NCBI RefSeq assembly: GCF_900111965.1 | Contig: NZ_FOJT01000004.1 | Coordinates: 372,001-436,000, forward strand | Reading direction: 5' to 3' | From: Flavobacterium swingsii | Lineage (GTDB): Bacteria > Bacteroidota > Bacteroidia > Flavobacteriales > Flavobacteriaceae | DNA length: 64,000 nt | Shown here: piece after piece, positions 37,643 through 45,799 of the stretch | How positions within the stretch are numbered: position 1 is the stretch's first letter | How the letters are laid out: each line of letters opens with the position of its first letter | Notes under the pieces: model-generated | What the model was told of the DNA's origin: nothing | Database searches by the model: none | Seen by the model: the letters and a program-made list of their open reading frames with translations, nothing else | Program-made: the position numbers and the translations under genes

Positions 37643-38290
37643 ATGTTCAAAACCAAAAGAGAACTTATTTTTGTAATTCTAGCAGGAATATTCATTACCA
37701 ATGCCGTTGTTGCAGAACTTATTGGCGGAAAATTAATACAAATTGGCCCATTTGTTATGAGTATCGGAATATTGCCTTGGCCAATCGTTTTTATCACCAC
37801 CGATTTAATAAACGAATATTTCGGAGAAAAAGGAGTGCGAAAACTATCTTTTATAACCGCTTGTTTAATCACTTATGCCTTTATTGTTTTATTATTTGCA
37901 ATCGCAATTCCAGCAGCCAAAGGAATTAGTCCTGTAAGTGATAATCAGTTTCAAGCCGTTTTCGGGCAAAGTATGTGGATTATCGCGGGAAGTATCATCG
38001 CTTTTTTAATTTCACAGTTAATAGATTCGGCGCTATTTCATTTCTTCAAAAACAAAACTGGAAACAAAATGATTTGGCTAAGAAGCACTGGATCAACCGT
38101 AATTTCGCAATTATTCGATTCCTTTATCGTTTTAGGAATCGCATTTTGGTTACCTGGAAAAATAAATTTCGAAACATTTATCACTTCTGCGCTCACAGGA
38201 TATACGTTCAAATTAATTATTGCAATCGCCTTAACACCGCTAATTTATTTGGGGCACGACATTATTAAAAAACATATTTCGGAAGATTAA
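37643..38290 (+). CDS. Queuosine precursor transporter (YhhQ/DUF165 family)
   Basis: This is a 215-residue inner-membrane protein with about six helices. The YhhQ signature is visible: ITNAVVAELIGGK near 16-28, ITTDLINEYFGEKGVRK near 51-67 and LISQLIDSALFHFFK near 122-136. Family members import queuosine precursors such as preQ0/preQ1 for tRNA modification. The start at 37643 is set by the promoter at 37620-37627. No other queuosine genes are nearby. Confidence 0.9.
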   Translation: MFKTKRELIFVILAGIFITNAVVAELIGGKLIQIGPFVMSIGILPWPIVFITTDLINEYFGEKGVRKLSFITACLITYAFIVLLFAIAIPAAKGISPVSDNQFQAVFGQSMWIIAGSIIAFLISQLIDSALFHFFKNKTGNKMIWLRSTGSTVISQLFDSFIVLGIAFWLPGKINFETFITSALTGYTFKLIIAIALTPLIYLGHDIIKKHISED

Positions 38291-38312
38291 TAATTTATTC
38301 TAAAACCCAAAT

Positions 38313-38431
38313 TTGGGCGTTACCACAAGGGTCGGGCTATTCGTTACAATCTTTTTTTGGGAGACACGAATGATAGCGAACTGACCAAGAAAAAACCCAA
38401 AAAAAGGATTTTCACTACTATCCCTAACGCA
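38313..38431. repeat. Intergenic repeat, GGGCGT...ACGC subtype
   Basis: GGGCGTTACCACAAGGGTCG, GGCTATTCGTTACAATCTTT, a variable centre, AAAAAGGATTTTCACTACTA and TCCCTAACGC match the copy at 22313-22410 element by element while the centre differs. It lies between the transporter and pyrH. Confidence 0.7.
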
Positions 38432-38500
38432 AAATTCCACACTAAATAGAATTCATCTATAAATAATAAAAACCATTTTTATAAAACGGAAGAATATCTT

Positions 38501-38508
38501 TATATTTG
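38501..38508 (+). promoter_or_regulatory. -7 promoter element for pyrH-frr
   Basis: TATATTTG followed by C matches TAnnTTTG, 26 bp upstream of the pyrH ATG. Confidence 0.7.
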
Positions 38509-38534
38509 CAGGACGAAACAACCACAAAATTGCA

Positions 38535-39242
38535 ATGAAATACAAAAGAATTCTTCTAAAATTAAGCGGCGAAGCACTAATGGGAGACCGTCAATACGGA
38601 ATAGATCCAAAACGTTTAGCAGAATATGCCGATGAAATAAAACAAATTCATGAGTTAGGAGTTCAAATTGCCATAGTTATTGGAGGAGGAAATATTTTTA
38701 GAGGTATCGCAGGAGCAAGTAATGGTATGGACAGAGTTCAGGGCGATTACATGGGAATGCTTGCCACAGTTATAAACGGAATGGCATTGCAAGGCGCACT
38801 CGAAGAAAAAGGAATGCTTACTCGTTTGCAAACGGCCTTAAAAATTGAAGCCATTGCCGAGCCTTACATCAAAAGAAGGGCTGTAAGACATTTAGAAAAA
38901 AATAGAATTGTAATTTTTGGTGCAGGAACAGGAAATCCTTATTTTACAACCGATACCGCAGCCGTTTTAAGAGGAGTCGAGGTAAATGCTGACGTTATTC
39001 TGAAAGGAACTCGTGTAGATGGTATTTATTCTGAAGATCCAGAAAAAAACAAAGATGCCGTAAAATTTGATTATATTTCGTTCGAAGATGTGCTTAAAAA
39101 AGGACTAAACGTAATGGATACAACAGCTTTCACCTTAAGTCAAGAAAATAAATTGCCAATCATTGTTTTTGATATGAACAAAGAAGGAAATTTACTTAAA
39201 ATTTGCAAAGGAGACAACATAGGAACAGTAGTAAATATATAA
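38535..39242 (+). CDS. pyrH: UMP kinase
   Basis: UMP kinase phosphorylates UMP to UDP in pyrimidine nucleotide synthesis. The 235-residue length is normal and the amino acid kinase fold is clear: [12 protein letters not shown] at the N-terminus, [11 protein letters not shown] near 47-57, [13 protein letters not shown] near 135-147 and TRVDGIY near 159-165. It forms a conserved pair with frr, separated by a 104-bp repetitive spacer. Confidence 0.97.
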   Translation: MKYKRILLKLSGEALMGDRQYGIDPKRLAEYADEIKQIHELGVQIAIVIGGGNIFRGIAGASNGMDRVQGDYMGMLATVINGMALQGALEEKGMLTRLQTALKIEAIAEPYIKRRAVRHLEKNRIVIFGAGTGNPYFTTDTAAVLRGVEVNADVILKGTRVDGIYSEDPEKNKDAVKFDYISFEDVLKKGLNVMDTTAFTLSQENKLPIIVFDMNKEGNLLKICKGDNIGTVVNI

Positions 39243-39340
39243 GTTTAGACATCTTAGACCAATTAGATATTTTAGACAGAAAATCTAAAAATCTAAGTAA
39301 GTCTAAAAAATCTAAGTAAGTCTTAAAATCTAACAATTTA
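39243..39340. repeat. Repetitive, hairpin-forming spacer between pyrH and frr
   Basis: The spacer is built from the short units TTTAGAC and AATCTAA. TCTAAGTAAGTCT occurs twice in tandem (39292-39304 and 39311-39323). The left half (TTTAGACATCTTAGACC...) is imperfectly complementary to the right half (...AATCTAAGTAAGTCTAAA). No gene is present. Confidence 0.65.
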
Positions 39341-39346
39341 AAAAAA

Positions 39347-39910
39347 ATGACTGAAGAAATTGATTTTATTCTCGATAGTACCAAGGAATCTATGGAAGGT
39401 TCTATTGCTCATTTAGAAAAAGAATTTTTAAATATTCGTGCCGGAAAAGCTTCTCCAGCCATGCTAGGAAGTGTTTTTGTGGATTATTATGGCTCGGCAA
39501 CACCACTTTCTCAAGTAGCAAAAATTAGTGTGCCTGATGCTAGAACAATCACATTACAGCCTTTCGAGAAAAACATGTTGCAAGTAATTGAAAAAGCAAT
39601 TATGATAGCCAATATTGGTTTTAACCCAATGAATAACGGAGATGTAATCATAATTAGCGTTCCGCCACTTACCGAAGAAAGAAGACGTGATCTTGCTAAA
39701 CAAGCTAAAACCGAAGCAGAAGACGCTAAAATAGGTGTTCGTAACGTTCGTAAAGATGCTAATTCGGATATCAAAAAATTAGAAAAAGACGGAACCTCTG
39801 AAGATATTTGCAAAAGTGCAGAAGAAAGTGTTCAGAAACTAACCGATACTTTTATTAGAAAAATAGATGAGCTATTAGTAGTAAAAGAAGCCGAGATAAT
39901 GAAGGTCTAA
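39347..39910 (+). CDS. frr: Ribosome recycling factor
   Basis: RRF splits post-termination ribosomes together with EF-G. At 187 residues it is of normal length. Typical motifs are HLEKEFLNIRAGKASPAML near 22-40, DARTITLQPFEKNML near 64-78, PPLTEERRRDLAKQAK near 105-120 and the C-terminal three-helix bundle. It is the second gene of the pyrH-frr unit and ends in a strong terminator. Confidence 0.97.
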   Translation: MTEEIDFILDSTKESMEGSIAHLEKEFLNIRAGKASPAMLGSVFVDYYGSATPLSQVAKISVPDARTITLQPFEKNMLQVIEKAIMIANIGFNPMNNGDVIIISVPPLTEERRRDLAKQAKTEAEDAKIGVRNVRKDANSDIKKLEKDGTSEDICKSAEESVQKLTDTFIRKIDELLVVKEAEIMKV

Positions 39911-39932
39911 CTTTCGTTAAATAAAACCTAAA

Positions 39933-39967
39933 AATCCGTTAAGTTTCTTAAACTTAACGGATTTTTT
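39933..39967 (+). terminator. Terminator of pyrH-frr
   Basis: AATCCGTTAAGTT at 39933-39945 pairs exactly with AACTTAACGGATT at 39951-39963 around a 5-nt loop, followed by T6. Confidence 0.9.
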
Positions 39968-40065
39968 CATATTTAAAAGAATTTAAGGTGTTTGTATTAT
40001 TTTTTTTGATATTTTTACTGGCTAGATAAACTAAAAACTATTTTTTAATTTAAACTTAACCTACG

Positions 40066-41148
40066 ATGAACATTAGAAAAATACTTCTTAGCACTTTTGT
40101 TTTTTTATTCTTTTTACCAAATACATTGTTCTCTCAGGAAACTCCCGAAAACCTATTTGCAGGAATAGAAATAGGTAGTAAAGGAATCAAAATGTCTGTT
40201 TTAGATGTTAAAAACATCAAAAGAGGAGATTTTGTTATTAAATCATATTGGTCTGAAAATGTTGGTATCGCAAAAGGAATCGCCATCGATGGTAATTTAG
40301 CTAAAGAAGATATAGACAAAGCTGCTGCGGTAGTTTACTCTAATTACATAAAAATAAAAAATGAGTTTAAAGTGACTGAGGACAACATATTTATAGTTGG
40401 GTCTTCTGGTGTTGCTATGGCGAAAAATACACAAGAATTAATTGATAAAGTAAAACTGTCAACAAATAAAAATCTAGATTTTATTGATGCTCAGACAGAA
40501 GGAAAAATGTTGCTAAAAGGTTGTGTTCCTCCTTCGGATTATAAAGATTCTATGATTTTAGATATAGGTGGCGGAAACACTAAGGGCGGATATATCGATG
40601 TAAAAAACAATGATAATTTTGTGTTTTTCCCTTTAAGCGTTAGCTACGGAACCATAACGCTTACAGAAGCAGTAATTAAAAAAACAAGAAAAGAGGATAT
40701 TTCAGAATACAATGAAAAATCATTCGGTTTTCTTCCTACATTAAGAGATCAAATAAATGCTATGTACGGAACAAGTCCGGTTGCTTTAGAAAAAGAAAAA
40801 GTATTTATGTCAGGTGGTGCTGTATGGGCTTTTTATACACTTTATAATGGTGCAGCAAAGGAAACTTTTAATCAATTTAATTTAGAAGACGTTCTTAATT
40901 ATGATGCGGTTTTGAAAAATAATTTTAAAAGATTTGAGGAATTAGCTAAAACAGATAAAGATGTAGAGCGTGTACTAAAAACTTATTCTCAAAAATATCT
41001 AATTTCAGGTAGTAACATTCTTCTAGTTTGTCTTGAAGCAATTCCAGGAATAAATGATAAAAAATTATACTTCGCTAAGGAAGGGCAAATAGCATGGTTA
41101 GTGTCTTATATTGCTGACCGATCTAAAAAAATTAAAAAGATTTACTAA
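40066..41148 (+). CDS. Exported Ppx/GppA-like (ASKHA-fold) protein
   Basis: This 360-residue protein has a convincing signal peptide (residues 1-24, ending LFSQ). After it comes an actin-like ATPase fold reminiscent of exopolyphosphatase/GppA: a phosphate-1-type AGIEIGSKGIKMSVLDV near 32-48, an SSGVAMA block near 112-118, a phosphate-2-type ILDIGGGNTKGGY near 165-177 and a late MSGGAVWA motif near 248-255. ATP-dependent members normally work in the cytoplasm, so an exported one is odd. Polyphosphate or another phosphorylated substrate in the periplasm is possible. The function is not established. Confidence 0.65.
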   Translation: MNIRKILLSTFVFLFFLPNTLFSQETPENLFAGIEIGSKGIKMSVLDVKNIKRGDFVIKSYWSENVGIAKGIAIDGNLAKEDIDKAAAVVYSNYIKIKNEFKVTEDNIFIVGSSGVAMAKNTQELIDKVKLSTNKNLDFIDAQTEGKMLLKGCVPPSDYKDSMILDIGGGNTKGGYIDVKNNDNFVFFPLSVSYGTITLTEAVIKKTRKEDISEYNEKSFGFLPTLRDQINAMYGTSPVALEKEKVFMSGGAVWAFYTLYNGAAKETFNQFNLEDVLNYDAVLKNNFKRFEELAKTDKDVERVLKTYSQKYLISGSNILLVCLEAIPGINDKKLYFAKEGQIAWLVSYIADRSKKIKKIY

Positions 41149-41230
41149 ATTCATTTTTATATATAAAAAAAGAAAATCATCAATATTGATATTTCCCCAA
41201 TAGTTTCATATTGATAAAAAAATTATTTAA

Positions 41231-42469
41231 ATGAAAAATTATTTAAATGCCTACTTTGATAATTTTAGAGGCTTTTCGCAAGAAGTCTGGGTCTTGACAT
41301 TGATAACTTATATCAATCGCGCAGGGGCGATGGTAATGTTATTTTTGACCAAATATTTGCACGACAATCTCTTTTTCAATTTAACGCAAATAGGTTGGAT
41401 GCTTTTCTGTATAGGAGTTGGCGCTTTATTTGGCAACTGGATAGGAGGGAAATTAACAGATCGATTGGGATTTTATACAGTTATGTTAGGTAGCCTTTTT
41501 CTAACAGGGTTTGGTATTATTTCCTTAATGTTTTTGTATGATTTTGTAGAAATATGTATCGGTTTGTTTCTAGTAACAGCAATTGCCGACACGTATAAAC
41601 CCGCAATGTATATAGCGGTATCTAATTTTACCAACAAAAAAAATAGAACTAGAGCATTAACCTTAGTCAGACTAGCAGTAAATCTTGGTATTGTATCAGG
41701 GCCAATTATCGCAGGATTAGTGATACAAAAAGATAATTATGACATGCTTTTCTGGATAGACGGACTAACCTGTATCATTGCAATTTCAGTTTTTATGTTA
41801 CTAATTGATGAAAGTAAAATATACAAAGCCAGAAGAAAAATTCATAGAGAAAGAAAACTCAATAAAGTAATAACTACGAATCAAAAAATCGATATAAATT
41901 TTGTTATTTTCTTATTCGCTAGTTTTTTAACAGCCTTTTTGTTTTTTCAATTATTTACAACAATACCGCTGTACAACTCTGATAAATTGAAGCTTGATGA
42001 ATTTCAAATAGGAATGCTCTTAGCACTAAACGGATTATTGATATTCCTTTTCGAGATGCCACTAATAGGTTTTCTAGAAAGAAAAACCTTCGAAGCGACT
42101 AAGATAATATTACTAGGTTCTGTATTTATGACTTCTGGTTTCTTCTTTTTGTTGTTTTCAAAATCAGTATTTATATTAGTTGTCAGTATTTTTCTAATAA
42201 CGTTAGGGCAAATATTGCTTTTTTCATTTTCCAACAGTTTTGCGTTTACTCGAGCTGTTCATGGGCAAGAAGGAAAATATATGGCTTTTTATGCCATGAG
42301 TTTTAGTGCCGCGCAAATATTAAGTCCAAAAATAGGTTTTAGCGTCATCGAAAATTTTAATTATTTTTCAAATTGGTTGCTAATGGGAGTTATAGGGCTT
42401 ATAGGAATCATGCTCTATTACAAATTAGATAAAAATGTTAGATTTGAAACGCTCGCTAAAGAAGTTTAA
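41231..42469 (+). CDS. MFS transporter
   Basis: This is a 412-residue major facilitator protein with 12 predicted membrane helices in two halves joined by a basic cytoplasmic loop (about 196-216). The GNWIGGKLTDRLGFY sequence in the loop between helices 2 and 3 (near 69-83) is the MFS motif A. Its general shape is like drug-efflux (DHA1) members, but the substrate cannot be assigned. Confidence 0.85.
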   Translation: MKNYLNAYFDNFRGFSQEVWVLTLITYINRAGAMVMLFLTKYLHDNLFFNLTQIGWMLFCIGVGALFGNWIGGKLTDRLGFYTVMLGSLFLTGFGIISLMFLYDFVEICIGLFLVTAIADTYKPAMYIAVSNFTNKKNRTRALTLVRLAVNLGIVSGPIIAGLVIQKDNYDMLFWIDGLTCIIAISVFMLLIDESKIYKARRKIHRERKLNKVITTNQKIDINFVIFLFASFLTAFLFFQLFTTIPLYNSDKLKLDEFQIGMLLALNGLLIFLFEMPLIGFLERKTFEATKIILLGSVFMTSGFFFLLFSKSVFILVVSIFLITLGQILLFSFSNSFAFTRAVHGQEGKYMAFYAMSFSAAQILSPKIGFSVIENFNYFSNWLLMGVIGLIGIMLYYKLDKNVRFETLAKEV

Positions 42470-42533
42470 TAATATGCTTTAAATTAGCGATTAAAATAAT
42501 CGCCGTACTATAAAAAAAAACAGCTTAAAAATA

Positions 42534-43442
42534 ATGTCGAAAAAAAATAAAAAACAACAAAACAACAAAAGTTTTAAAATTATAATTATTCTGTTAGCTT
42601 TTACAATGCTGGGTAGTCTTTTTTATATCTATAAAATGTCTAGCAAATCAAAAAAAGAGATTATCTCTCTTAGAGAAGAAAAAGAGAATATGCTAAAAGA
42701 TTTAGAAAAATCTCAATTGTTTTTAACTCAAGTAATGACTTCAAATAGATCATTATCTAGCAAATTAGTTTCAGAACAAGGCAAAGTAAAACAACTTATA
42801 CTGGATTTGAATTCGAAAAACATAACCGAAAAAAATATTGTAGATTATAAACAAACAGCAGACGATGTAGATAATAGAATTAAATTACTACTTAATGAAA
42901 TAAGCTCTTACAAAAACAAAATAGACAGTACCAATGTCGTTTTAGCAAAAACCAATGTCAACTTAACAAAAACGAGTGCTAGCCTGACTAAAGAAAAAAC
43001 AAAAAATGACACGCTAACAGTTTCTAACAAGAAGTTAGTAAAGAAAATTACCGAGGCTTCAAAATTGTATTTTTATGATTTTAAAACAAATTTCTATAAA
43101 TCAAAAGGCTCCGGAAAACTAACCGAAACAGATAAAGCCAGTAAAATAGATTTAATAAAAGTTAGTTTTATAATTGCCGAAAACAATTTAATAAAATCGA
43201 CTAGCAAAGATTTTTATATTCAAATTATTGACAGCAAAAATAATGTTTTGGGAGGTAAAAATGTCGAAAAATTCGGTAAAGAAACTTTAAATTACAGTGC
43301 TTCACGAAAAGTTAATTATAAAAATAAAACTATAAAAGTAGAATGTGAAATACCAGTAACTGATTTACAAGATGGTATTTTATTCATAAATGTTTTCGAT
43401 AAGTCTAAACTAATTCTAAATTCGGCAGTTACTTTGTCGTAA
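42534..43442 (+). CDS. Membrane-anchored coiled-coil protein of unknown function
   Basis: This 302-residue protein has a basic N-terminus, one membrane segment (about 14-34), then a long coiled-coil region (about 38-190) rich in Lys, Glu, Asn and Leu. A C-terminal strand-rich domain follows (about 195-302), ending in a VNVFDKSKL-type sequence that may be Ig-like. It probably projects into the periplasm. I do not recognise a family. It could share transcription with the upstream transporter or stand alone. Confidence 0.65.
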   Translation: MSKKNKKQQNNKSFKIIIILLAFTMLGSLFYIYKMSSKSKKEIISLREEKENMLKDLEKSQLFLTQVMTSNRSLSSKLVSEQGKVKQLILDLNSKNITEKNIVDYKQTADDVDNRIKLLLNEISSYKNKIDSTNVVLAKTNVNLTKTSASLTKEKTKNDTLTVSNKKLVKKITEASKLYFYDFKTNFYKSKGSGKLTETDKASKIDLIKVSFIIAENNLIKSTSKDFYIQIIDSKNNVLGGKNVEKFGKETLNYSASRKVNYKNKTIKVECEIPVTDLQDGILFINVFDKSKLILNSAVTLS

Positions 43443-43544
43443 CTAGTTTTTGTTTTAAAAGATATAACTAATCCGATTTGTTCGGATTTTTTATTTAATA
43501 AAACTATATTTGTAAGTATTCCTGAAAAAAGGAACAAAAAAGTT

Positions 43545-45797
43545 ATGGTTTCAAAAAGACAACTTTCTTATATATGTTTTTTTATTCTGCTCTTTGTTAA
43601 TATAAAAACTATTGCGCAAGAAAATTCATTTACGGGCGATACTATTATCAAGAAAGTAATTCTTTATAAACCTGTAAACAATTCTAAAAATTACGAATTT
43701 ACAGCATATAATAAACTTATAATAACTGCAAATCCGGACTTAATTGAAGGAAGAATAGATTCTGTTTTTGTTAGCAAACGCAAGAAAAAAGTATTATCGA
43801 AGATAGATTCTTCCGACTATTTTTTTAAAAAAATTATAGCAAAACAGCATTTATATCAAACAGAAAAAATTTCAAAATTTCAAGTTGTAAATAACCACCG
43901 AAAAGAAAGAATTCTGGCTACAAAAATGGCAGGTTTCAAAGAGCCTATTTTCGAATATTTTGCATTACAATTACAACCATTTTCGGTTTATGATAATAAA
44001 TATTCGTTAGTAGAAAAAGAATACACAAGCCCAATTTCCGATAAAGGAACTCGAAAATACAATTACACTTTTTTAGAAACTACTGTTTTAGATGGTCGAA
44101 AAGCTTACAAAGTTTTATTTCAACCCAAACAAAAATCTAAAACCGATCAGTTGGAGGGTGTTTTGTTTATTGATGCCAAAAAATATAGCATCGCCAAAAT
44201 CGAGTTAAAAGTTTCGGGATTAGTACAAATAAAATTCAATCATTATTTTCAGTACGATAAAGAATTAGGCAATTGGTTTCCTACAAAAAGTAATCTTTCT
44301 ATAAAAAAAGGAAATAGTAAAGCACCTATAAAAATACTTGGCGAAACCATTACTTTTGAAGGAAATGATTCTAAATTAAATCCAAAAGGAAAAAAATATG
44401 CTTCAGATTTTGTCGAAATAAAATCTAATACAACTTATTTTGAACCAAGATTTAATGAAACTCCAAAAATAAAAAATCCAGATATTGCCATCACAATAAG
44501 CGAAAATGCTATTTCGAAAAAAGAACCACTTTGGTATAATTATTTTAATGATTCGACTGATGTGAGAAGCAGTACAACCTATTTTTCGTTAGATAGTTTG
44601 ATTCAGAAAAGAAAGTACGAAAATAAAATTAAAATTGGGCGAAAGGTGCTAAAAGGCTATTATCCAGTTGGTTTTTTCGATGTCGATTTACGTTACATTT
44701 TTAGTTACAACAACTACGAAGGATTTAGATTAGGATTGGGTGGTGTTACTAACGAAAAGTTATCTAAAAATTACAAATTAGAAGGGTATTATGTTTACGG
44801 AACAAAAGACGGCTTTTTTAAAGGATATGTTGCAAATTCATTTCGTGTAGACAATCGCTCGGAAACTTGGTTGGGTTTTTCGTACAAGGACGACGTAAAC
44901 GAAATAGCAAGCACTTCTTTTGAAGTAGACAAACGAACTTTCAAAATTTACGATCCACGACCATTTAATATTAGTACTTTTTATAATCATGTGACTTGGA
45001 GAGGGTTTGTAGAAACTAAAATTATCCCCAAAACCGAAAGTATTTGGCAAATTTCCCAAAGCGATATTATCCCGAGATTTGATTATTTGTACAAACTAAA
45101 TGATAATTTGTATAACGATTTTAAGACAACTTTACTAACCGTTTCCTTGCAATGGAATCCGTTTAGCAAGTATATGCAAACTCCAAATAAAACAATCGAA
45201 ATTGATAAAAATTATCCAAAATTTACTTTTCAGTTCTCAAAAACGATTTCTAAATTAGGTCAAAATGATTTCGATTTTGGTAAAGTAGATTTTCGATTTG
45301 ATTACCAAAAAAAGTTTAACTCCAACCACAAACTAATGTTTCTGATGGAAGGTGGTTACGCTTTTGGCGATATTCCGATAACGCATGTTTACAACCATTC
45401 ACCAAATAATTTGACCAAAGATAAAATCATACAAAGGATCACGTTTGCAGGAAGAGATAGTTTTGAAACTATGTATTATAATGAGTTTTTCTCTAATAAG
45501 TATGCCTTTTTTCAGTTAGAACATCAGTTTCCTAAATTTGAAATCAGCAAAAAAATTAAACCTGTTTTTTCTCTTGTTACCAAATACGGAATTGGAAGTT
45601 TACAGAATCTAGACAGGCATTTAAATCTAAACTTTAAAACCTTAGAAAAAGGTTATATGGAATCTGGCTTCGAGTTAAATCAAATATATCAAGGATTGGG
45701 ATTCGTGGCTTTTTACAGATACGGACAAAATCAATTACCGGATTTTGAAGATAATATTGCTGTAAAATTAAGTATTAAAATAGATTTAGGATTTTAA
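43545..45797 (+). CDS. DUF5686-family outer-membrane protein
   Basis: This is a 750-residue protein with a signal peptide (1-25, ending IAQ). It corresponds to DUF5686 in length and pattern, including the YNYTFLETTVLDGRK-like strand, an EGVLFIDAKKYSIAKIELKV strand around 205-224 (shortened here) and a long C-terminal set of amphipathic strands (about 350-750), ending in the aromatic-type FDLGF pattern of beta barrels. Many relatives carry an N-terminal carboxypeptidase-like domain, which is missing here. A TonB-free outer-membrane barrel role is inferred. Confidence 0.8.
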   Translation: MVSKRQLSYICFFILLFVNIKTIAQENSFTGDTIIKKVILYKPVNNSKNYEFTAYNKLIITANPDLIEGRIDSVFVSKRKKKVLSKIDSSDYFFKKIIAKQHLYQTEKISKFQVVNNHRKERILATKMAGFKEPIFEYFALQLQPFSVYDNKYSLVEKEYTSPISDKGTRKYNYTFLETTVLDGRKAYKVLFQPKQKSKTDQLEGVLFIDAKKYSIAKIELKVSGLVQIKFNHYFQYDKELGNWFPTKSNLSIKKGNSKAPIKILGETITFEGNDSKLNPKGKKYASDFVEIKSNTTYFEPRFNETPKIKNPDIAITISENAISKKEPLWYNYFNDSTDVRSSTTYFSLDSLIQKRKYENKIKIGRKVLKGYYPVGFFDVDLRYIFSYNNYEGFRLGLGGVTNEKLSKNYKLEGYYVYGTKDGFFKGYVANSFRVDNRSETWLGFSYKDDVNEIASTSFEVDKRTFKIYDPRPFNISTFYNHVTWRGFVETKIIPKTESIWQISQSDIIPRFDYLYKLNDNLYNDFKTTLLTVSLQWNPFSKYMQTPNKTIEIDKNYPKFTFQFSKTISKLGQNDFDFGKVDFRFDYQKKFNSNHKLMFLMEGGYAFGDIPITHVYNHSPNNLTKDKIIQRITFAGRDSFETMYYNEFFSNKYAFFQLEHQFPKFEISKKIKPVFSLVTKYGIGSLQNLDRHLNLNFKTLEKGYMESGFELNQIYQGLGFVAFYRYGQNQLPDFEDNIAVKLSIKIDLGF

Positions 45798-45799
45798 AC

